Source of the DNA: Phycisphaerae bacterium
GTDB taxonomy: Bacteria > Planctomycetota > Phycisphaerae > Phycisphaerales > SM1A02
Length of the DNA stretch: 8,571 nucleotides
Reading direction: 5' to 3'
NCBI GenBank assembly: GCA_002684755.1
Contig: NYVS01000140.1
Coordinates: forward strand, 1-8,571
The notes beneath the pieces were generated by a model, which was not told where the DNA came from, ran no database searches, and saw nothing but the letters and a program-made list of their open reading frames with translations. Positions 7,801 to 8,571 of this stretch are shown here, piece by piece. The position numbers were made by a program, and so were the translations under genes. The first letter of the stretch is position 1, and each line of letters starts with the position of its first letter.

Positions 7801-8254
7801 TCGAGGCGAACACGCTGTCGAGGGTTCGCACCTGCAGGCCCGGCATCGCCTTCACCAGTCGCTCGAGCAGCGACGCGGCTTCCGCGGCCGCCATCGTCTC
7901 CCGTGCAAGCCCGCGTTCGCGGATCGCCTCCTCCCGCTTTTCGGGATCGACCACCAGCGCCGCCGCGTCGCGGAAGATCCGATCCCGGATCTCCCCCGCC
8001 GCCGCCCGCGTGAAGGTCGTCGCGAGAATGCGCTCGGGCTCGACGCCACGGTCGACCAGTTCGAGGAACCGCCCCACCAGCCGGAAGGTCTTTCCGGTAC
8101 CGGCGGACGCGAGGATCCGCAGGTGCCGCGGGCCGTCGATGCCTGATCCGTCTTCGTCGTGACCGGCGTCCGAAGTCTCGGCGGCCTCCGACTCCGGGTC
8201 GGGGCGGAAACCGGGGTCCGGCACGAATTCGAGTTCACCCTGCGGGTCGTTCAT
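4841..8254 (-). CDS. addA: AddA-like UvrD-family helicase with RecB-type nuclease domain
   Basis: The product (1137 aa) is the helicase-nuclease subunit of an AddAB complex, which unwinds and resects double-strand breaks for RecA loading. SF1A motifs are complete: I ASAGTGKT (49-56), Ia TTFTRAAAGEI (79-89), II DEFQDT (399-404), III GDVKQSIYGWRGG (433-445), IV SFRS (472-475), V HQSKGLEF (741-748), VI YVALTRA (814-820). The C-terminal nuclease shows GTAIH (958-962), GSID (1044-1047), VDFK (1076-1079) and Q1101-x3-Y1105, the full RecB-family site, so it should cut DNA. A charged low-complexity linker (about 858-935, with RRSRRRR at 923-929) joins the two. The N-terminus is a 40-residue acidic leader with no visible Q motif before Walker A. 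The start ATG 8254 has GGGGAGGG six bases upstream and overlaps the addB stop, which argues for coupled translation. RecB or AdnA-type naming is possible; AddA fits the AddB-like neighbour best. Confidence 0.92.
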   Translation of the reverse strand: MNDPQGELEFVPDPGFRPDPESEAAETSDAGHDEDGSGIDGPRHLRILASAGTGKTFRLVGRFLELVDRGVEPERILATTFTRAAAGEIRDRIFRDAAALVVDPEKREEAIRERGLARETMAAAEAASLLERLVKAMPGLQVRTLDSVFASIAAGLGPASGIPAGARLVEADESAAILREAIDVTVSETDADAMLETLETLGSRGTKVTIVPVVERAVANLLTLHQESTPDAWDWSAPPRDDEDLARIRDLLLDEDRAKTWPAGVRKASAKIAGLIDEVCTRDGGGWILIAKEKILKAAVDGVDYSKKPVPDELVGPLQDLAVHAAAGNLRNMGHRTACIRDLLGRIGPRIADLKQRNRIAEFDDFTRSLDSLRGGAGPGDLEELWYRLDSRIEHLLLDEFQDTSATQWRALRPIASEIASVSDGTRSLFVVGDVKQSIYGWRGGDPRILRNLEAITTEGVIEFVEEKLEKSFRSSPAVIELVNTLCEEIAGDAALLEHADGAAAAFGELFREHRTARTSLDGVATIERLPEPDADEDEDESVVLARSAAEAAERLVRRHGVEDAEGRPTVAVLVRANKRIGPIVEALRGLGIPATGRGGGSLLDAEAATVMIQAMRLAADVRDSLAADDLARSPLAVVLGVSTPGPDARLGMPERIELARSLRERFAEQGVAPVIDGWRRRLEPGLTVRETVRLRQLVEIVEGLEADPTVARGPGELAAILGSVVVEDPGGEGVVVMNIHQSKGLEFEGVVVTDLAGDLFRSPEVARSTPALPTAAIDRVATWYAEEARPDDALAIHRETTDRIVLEALCGFYVALTRASRDLVVQVPPAKFGTKNEEHKKSYFSTAGIVRRAIGIADPPDDDADSADVEAGSAVESVVSGALETPEAIEVHRARASIEHDASPADRIQREACPRPTLAVERRSRRRRAVAVKPPSSFHADRSELFRVAGADAADRGTAIHACFERIEWAADLDTVGDELLDARIRNAVPGRSEAWRRECIRDFRTACSSPAIRDLLDRPGDDAVVRRERRFVSVGPSGVQQGSIDRLVLRVDPDGSKNGGEAGAGAGVREAWIVDFKTDRIEGTPDQVAATLRTRHAGQLAGYRDAVAAIYELPPARVRASVVGIDAGVVADLAD

Positions 8255-8571
8255 CCTTCGCCCTCCCCATCGTCCTCGCCACCGAGCGACCGGGTCCGCT
8301 GCACGAGCGCGATCGGATCGCCGTCCCAGGGTGGATCGCCGGTGAGATCGAAGTTGCCGTCACGGATGCTTCGCACGACCTCCCGCGCCATGTCCATCGC
8401 CTCTTCGTGCAGCTCGTCGATCTTCTTCGACGGCGCGAAGCCGATCTTCCCGGGGTCCGAGGTGACCAGGAAGTAGCCGGTCGCGACCTCCGAGGGCGGT
8501 GGCGCCTCGGGAAGGGTGCCCGCGTGGAGGCCGCGGTAGAGCGGCAGCTGGAGATCGATCCAACGACCCTT
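8251..8571 (-). CDS. addB: AddB-like subunit, C-terminal 106 residues (starts beyond the right edge)
   Basis: The frame enters from the right edge at 8571 and ends with TGA at 8253-8251, overlapping the addA ATG as ATGA. The visible tail begins KGRWIDLQLPLYRGL. QLPLY is the Q-x3-Y motif of RecB-family (PD-(D/E)XK) nucleases; the catalytic Asp and Asp-x-Lys lie outside the window. The order addB-addA with an overlap is the usual arrangement for this complex. AddB proteins typified by Bacillus end with a Cys cluster that holds a 4Fe-4S centre around the nuclease; these 106 residues contain no Cys. The last ten residues are acidic and Gly-rich. Another PD-(D/E)XK helicase-partner is possible, but position and motif favour AddB. 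Confidence 0.8.
   Translation of the reverse strand, partial: KGRWIDLQLPLYRGLHAGTLPEAPPPSEVATGYFLVTSDPGKIGFAPSKKIDELHEEAMDMAREVVRSIRDGNFDLTGDPPWDGDPIALVQRTRSLGGEDDGEGEG
8261..8268 (-). promoter_or_regulatory. Ribosome-binding site of addA inside the addB end
   Basis: GGGGAGGG on the minus strand ends six bases before the addA ATG at 8254, inside the last codons of addB. It supports this start and re-initiation after the overlapping ATGA stop/start. Confidence 0.6.

Noticed and set aside
4700..8146. 1148-codon plus-strand open frame as a possible gene
   Set aside because: It is the mirror of addA, explained by absence of TTA/CTA/TCA codons. The translation is low-complexity Arg/Asp/Gly-rich with no domain.

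Overview
The window is GC-rich bacterial DNA with five protein-coding genes, all on the minus strand. Read in the direction of transcription (right to left) they are: the 3' end of addB, addA, a short nuoG, a squalene-hopene cyclase gene (shc), and the 5' part of a secreted protein with RCC1-like repeats. No RNA gene, insertion sequence, CRISPR array or phage-like module was seen.

Organism: I infer a member of the Planctomycetota, possibly Phycisphaerae-like. The reasons are the high GC content, secreted RCC1-like repeats with the motif GQCD(V/L)PS, an AddAB-type helicase-nuclease starting almost directly at its Walker A region, an shc gene, and a short NuoG resembling the mitochondrial 75-kDa subunit. 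This rests on remembered family traits, not a search.

Right part (about 4841-8571): addB and addA overlap by four bases (ATGA) and should be translationally coupled. They encode the two subunits of the helicase-nuclease that processes double-strand breaks for recombination. AddA has all visible SF1 helicase motifs and an intact RecB-type nuclease signature. The visible AddB tail keeps the nuclease Q-x3-Y motif but has no cysteine. A 276-bp gap follows addA. It holds short hairpins without a U-tract and should contain the nuoG promoter, though none is convincing.

Middle (about 810-4564): nuoG carries the ligands for three iron-sulphur clusters (N1b-, N5- and N4-type) and lacks the N7 ligands. 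It is followed after 68 bp by shc, a full-length hopanoid cyclase with its DVDDTA catalytic motif. No other nuo or hopanoid gene is in view, so both look like scattered core-metabolism genes, perhaps co-transcribed. A perfect 11-bp tandem repeat lies just upstream of the shc ribosome-binding region.

Left part (1-809): a 181-bp gap with a small dyad, then the start of a signal-peptide-bearing repeat protein that runs off the left edge.

Overall this is an ordinary chromosomal region. I found no convincing new system. The findings are variant features of known families plus a few short DNA structures.
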